Assembly: GCF_040567655.1 (NCBI RefSeq)
Contig: NZ_JBEXAC010000001.1
Span: 2,356,001 to 2,420,000 of the forward strand
From: Chitinophaga sp. H8
GTDB lineage: Bacteria; Bacteroidota; Bacteroidia; Chitinophagales; Chitinophagaceae
Direction of reading: 5' to 3'
DNA: 64,000 nucleotides
A model generated the notes under the pieces. That model worked only from the letters and a program-made list of their open reading frames with translations, was not told the origin of the DNA and did not search any database. A program made the position numbers and the translations under genes. Positions 62,772 to 64,000 of this stretch are shown here, piece after piece (position 1 is the stretch's first letter; the number at the start of each line of letters is the position of its first letter).

Positions 62772-63836
62772 ATGTTACAAAAATTCACCTACCCGGCCAT
62801 TTTGTTATCGGCTGTTATTATAAGTCTGTTGTCAGCATGCAGTGACAGCAAGTCTGCTCAAAAGAAAAACACAGGTATTCCCGCCCCAGCTACCGCACTG
62901 CCGGTAGATGTAATGGTGGCTGTGGAGGAAAACCTCATTCAACAGGAGATTATCACCGGTACCACTTTACCTTACAGGGAGGTAATTATCCGAAGCGAAG
63001 TGCCACAGAAAATACTACAGATAGGCTTTCAGGATGGGGATAATGTTTCCAGGGATCAGCTATTGTATAAACTGAACGATGCTGATCTCCAGGCTCGTCT
63101 AAAACAGCTTTCTGCCGAATTGAAACTAGCCAGCCTGAATGAACAGCGGCTCGCCGAACTGCTTAAAACGGAAGCAGTTAAGCAACAGGAATATGATGAA
63201 GTGGCTACCCGGCTTCAGGTACTGGAGGCAGAAAAGGAACAACTGAAAGCCAACCTGGCGAAGACCGTTATCCTGGCCCCATTTTCCGGCAAGATAGGTA
63301 TATCCAAAGTGGTAGCCGGGGCCTATGTAACACCTAATACGGAGCTTGTATATCTCCAGGATCAACAACAGATCAAGGTCAACTTTTCTGTACCGGAAAA
63401 ATATCTGCCACTGATAAAGCATGGCAATACCATCCACTTTTCAACCGCGCTTGCTCCTGATCAATCCCCCGCAACCATCAAGGCCACAGAGCCAGGAGTA
63501 AATGCTGCGGACAGAAGTATGCTGGTCCAGGCCGTTGCTCCAAATGCCGGTAATAAGTTAAAAACAGGAATGTCTGCCAGGATCTTTTTCCCTACAGTTG
63601 GTACGGGTACCAAGGGCATTACTATACCAACTGAGGCACTGCTTCCAGGAAATGGTGGGTATACTGTATATGTCCTCAAAGCAGGAAAGGCAAGGGTAAT
63701 ACCTGTCATTATTAATAACAGAACGGAATCCCGGGCCATCATTACCTCCGGTTTGCAAAACGGTGATAGTGTTATCGTCTCCAATACACTCCGGCTAAGT
63801 GACGGCTCACCAGTACAGGCCGTTACATCCAAATAA
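62772..63836 (+). CDS. RND efflux periplasmic adaptor lipoprotein
   Basis: A 354-residue membrane-fusion protein, lipobox LSAC near residue 23. The barrel-sandwich halves are EVIIRSEVPQKILQIGFQDGDNVSRDQLLYKL and AKTVILAPFSGKIGISKVVAGAYVTPNTEL, joined by a helical hairpin (LKLASLNEQRLAELLKTEAV). A C-terminal beta-barrel follows (LKTGMSARIFFP). It begins a second efflux operon with the RND pump 21 bases downstream and is of the AcrA/MexA-like HAE type rather than metal-specific. Confidence 0.93.
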   Translation: MLQKFTYPAILLSAVIISLLSACSDSKSAQKKNTGIPAPATALPVDVMVAVEENLIQQEIITGTTLPYREVIIRSEVPQKILQIGFQDGDNVSRDQLLYKLNDADLQARLKQLSAELKLASLNEQRLAELLKTEAVKQQEYDEVATRLQVLEAEKEQLKANLAKTVILAPFSGKIGISKVVAGAYVTPNTELVYLQDQQQIKVNFSVPEKYLPLIKHGNTIHFSTALAPDQSPATIKATEPGVNAADRSMLVQAVAPNAGNKLKTGMSARIFFPTVGTGTKGITIPTEALLPGNGGYTVYVLKAGKARVIPVIINNRTESRAIITSGLQNGDSVIVSNTLRLSDGSPVQAVTSK

Positions 63837-63857
63837 CCTTCGCAAATTCTTACTATT

Positions 63858-64000
63858 ATGAACTTACCAACGTTAAGTATAAAAAAGCCGGTACTGGCTG
63901 GTGTTTTCTCTGTGCTGATCATCATCATGGGACTGGTGGGATTAAAAAACCTCGGCATCCGTGAATTTCCACTTACAGAGGCCCCGGTCATTTCAGTTGT
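63858..64000 (+). CDS. AcrB/MexB-type RND transporter (partial, runs off right edge)
   Basis: Only the first 47 codons lie in the window. They read MNLPTLSIKKPVLAGVFSVL and continue IIIMGLVGLKNLGIREFPL, then TEAPVISV, which matches the N-terminal helix and first loop of HAE-type RND pumps (the FPxxxxPxVxV motif at the start of the porter domain). It follows the adaptor by 21 bases in one operon. Confidence 0.9.
   Translation, partial: MNLPTLSIKKPVLAGVFSVLIIIMGLVGLKNLGIREFPLTEAPVISV

Noticed and set aside
63461..63991. Minus-strand frame of 176 codons across the adaptor/pump junction
   Set aside because: It covers two well-supported RND genes on the plus strand and has no family features.

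Overview
The window comes from a Bacteroidota chromosome, most likely a Chitinophaga-like member of the Chitinophagaceae. This rests on two SusC/SusD outer-membrane systems each driven by its own ECF sigma/FecR pair, many LxxC lipoproteins, GldA/GldFG-type ABC genes, AraC regulators beside hydrolases, moderate GC, and promoters of the Bacteroidota type (TAnnTTTG, sometimes with an upstream TTG). No phage, insertion sequence or CRISPR array was seen.

Region by region: (a) 1-716, 5' part of an exported YtcJ-like amidohydrolase. (b) 833-13640, a polysaccharide utilisation locus (PUL) read leftwards: ECF sigma, FecR, SusC, SusD, a DUF1735-like + F5/8C surface lipoprotein, two paralogous uncharacterised beta-propeller-like lipoproteins (one with an F5/8C domain) and a GH110-type alpha-1,3-galactosidase. 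(c) 13825-17923, a TonB receptor with a periplasmic helical partner and a membrane class III nucleotide cyclase. (d) 17924-25683, a CzcCBA-type heavy-metal efflux system with its two-component regulator, then a DoxX-like protein. (e) 26469-31938, a GH2 enzyme, an AraC regulator and a DUF885 peptidase-like protein. (f) 31953-35686, two divergent paralogous CodA-like amidohydrolases, one exported and one cytosolic, around a striking operator-like inverted repeat, plus an AraC regulator. (g) 35673-51043, a tightly spaced leftward gene string: ECF sigma, FecR, SusC, SusD, DUF4397 lipoprotein, GldA-like ATPase, GldF-GldG fusion permease, two overlapping MutS-like ATPases and an S41 protease. (h) 51060-64000, an eroded agmatine-deiminase remnant, tRNA-Leu, a TraB/GumN-ECF-membrane protein operon, a CDGSH protein, LysR and Crp regulators, a SerB protein fused to a gutted SerA, pirin, a large secreted cytochrome c, a VOC protein, and the start of a second RND efflux operon.

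How they work together: in (b) the sigma/anti-sigma pair should sense substrate through the SusC N-terminal STN domain and switch on uptake plus surface binding and galactoside cleavage. In (g) the same sensor-transporter design is coupled to a membrane ABC machine, MutS-fold ATPases and a protease instead of glycoside hydrolases. That makes it the best candidate in the window for an undescribed system. The metal-efflux operon has a -7 box preceded by an 11-bp-period direct repeat that looks like an OmpR-family response-regulator site.

Limits: all family calls come from reading motifs by eye. No database search was run, and substrates are inferred only where stated.
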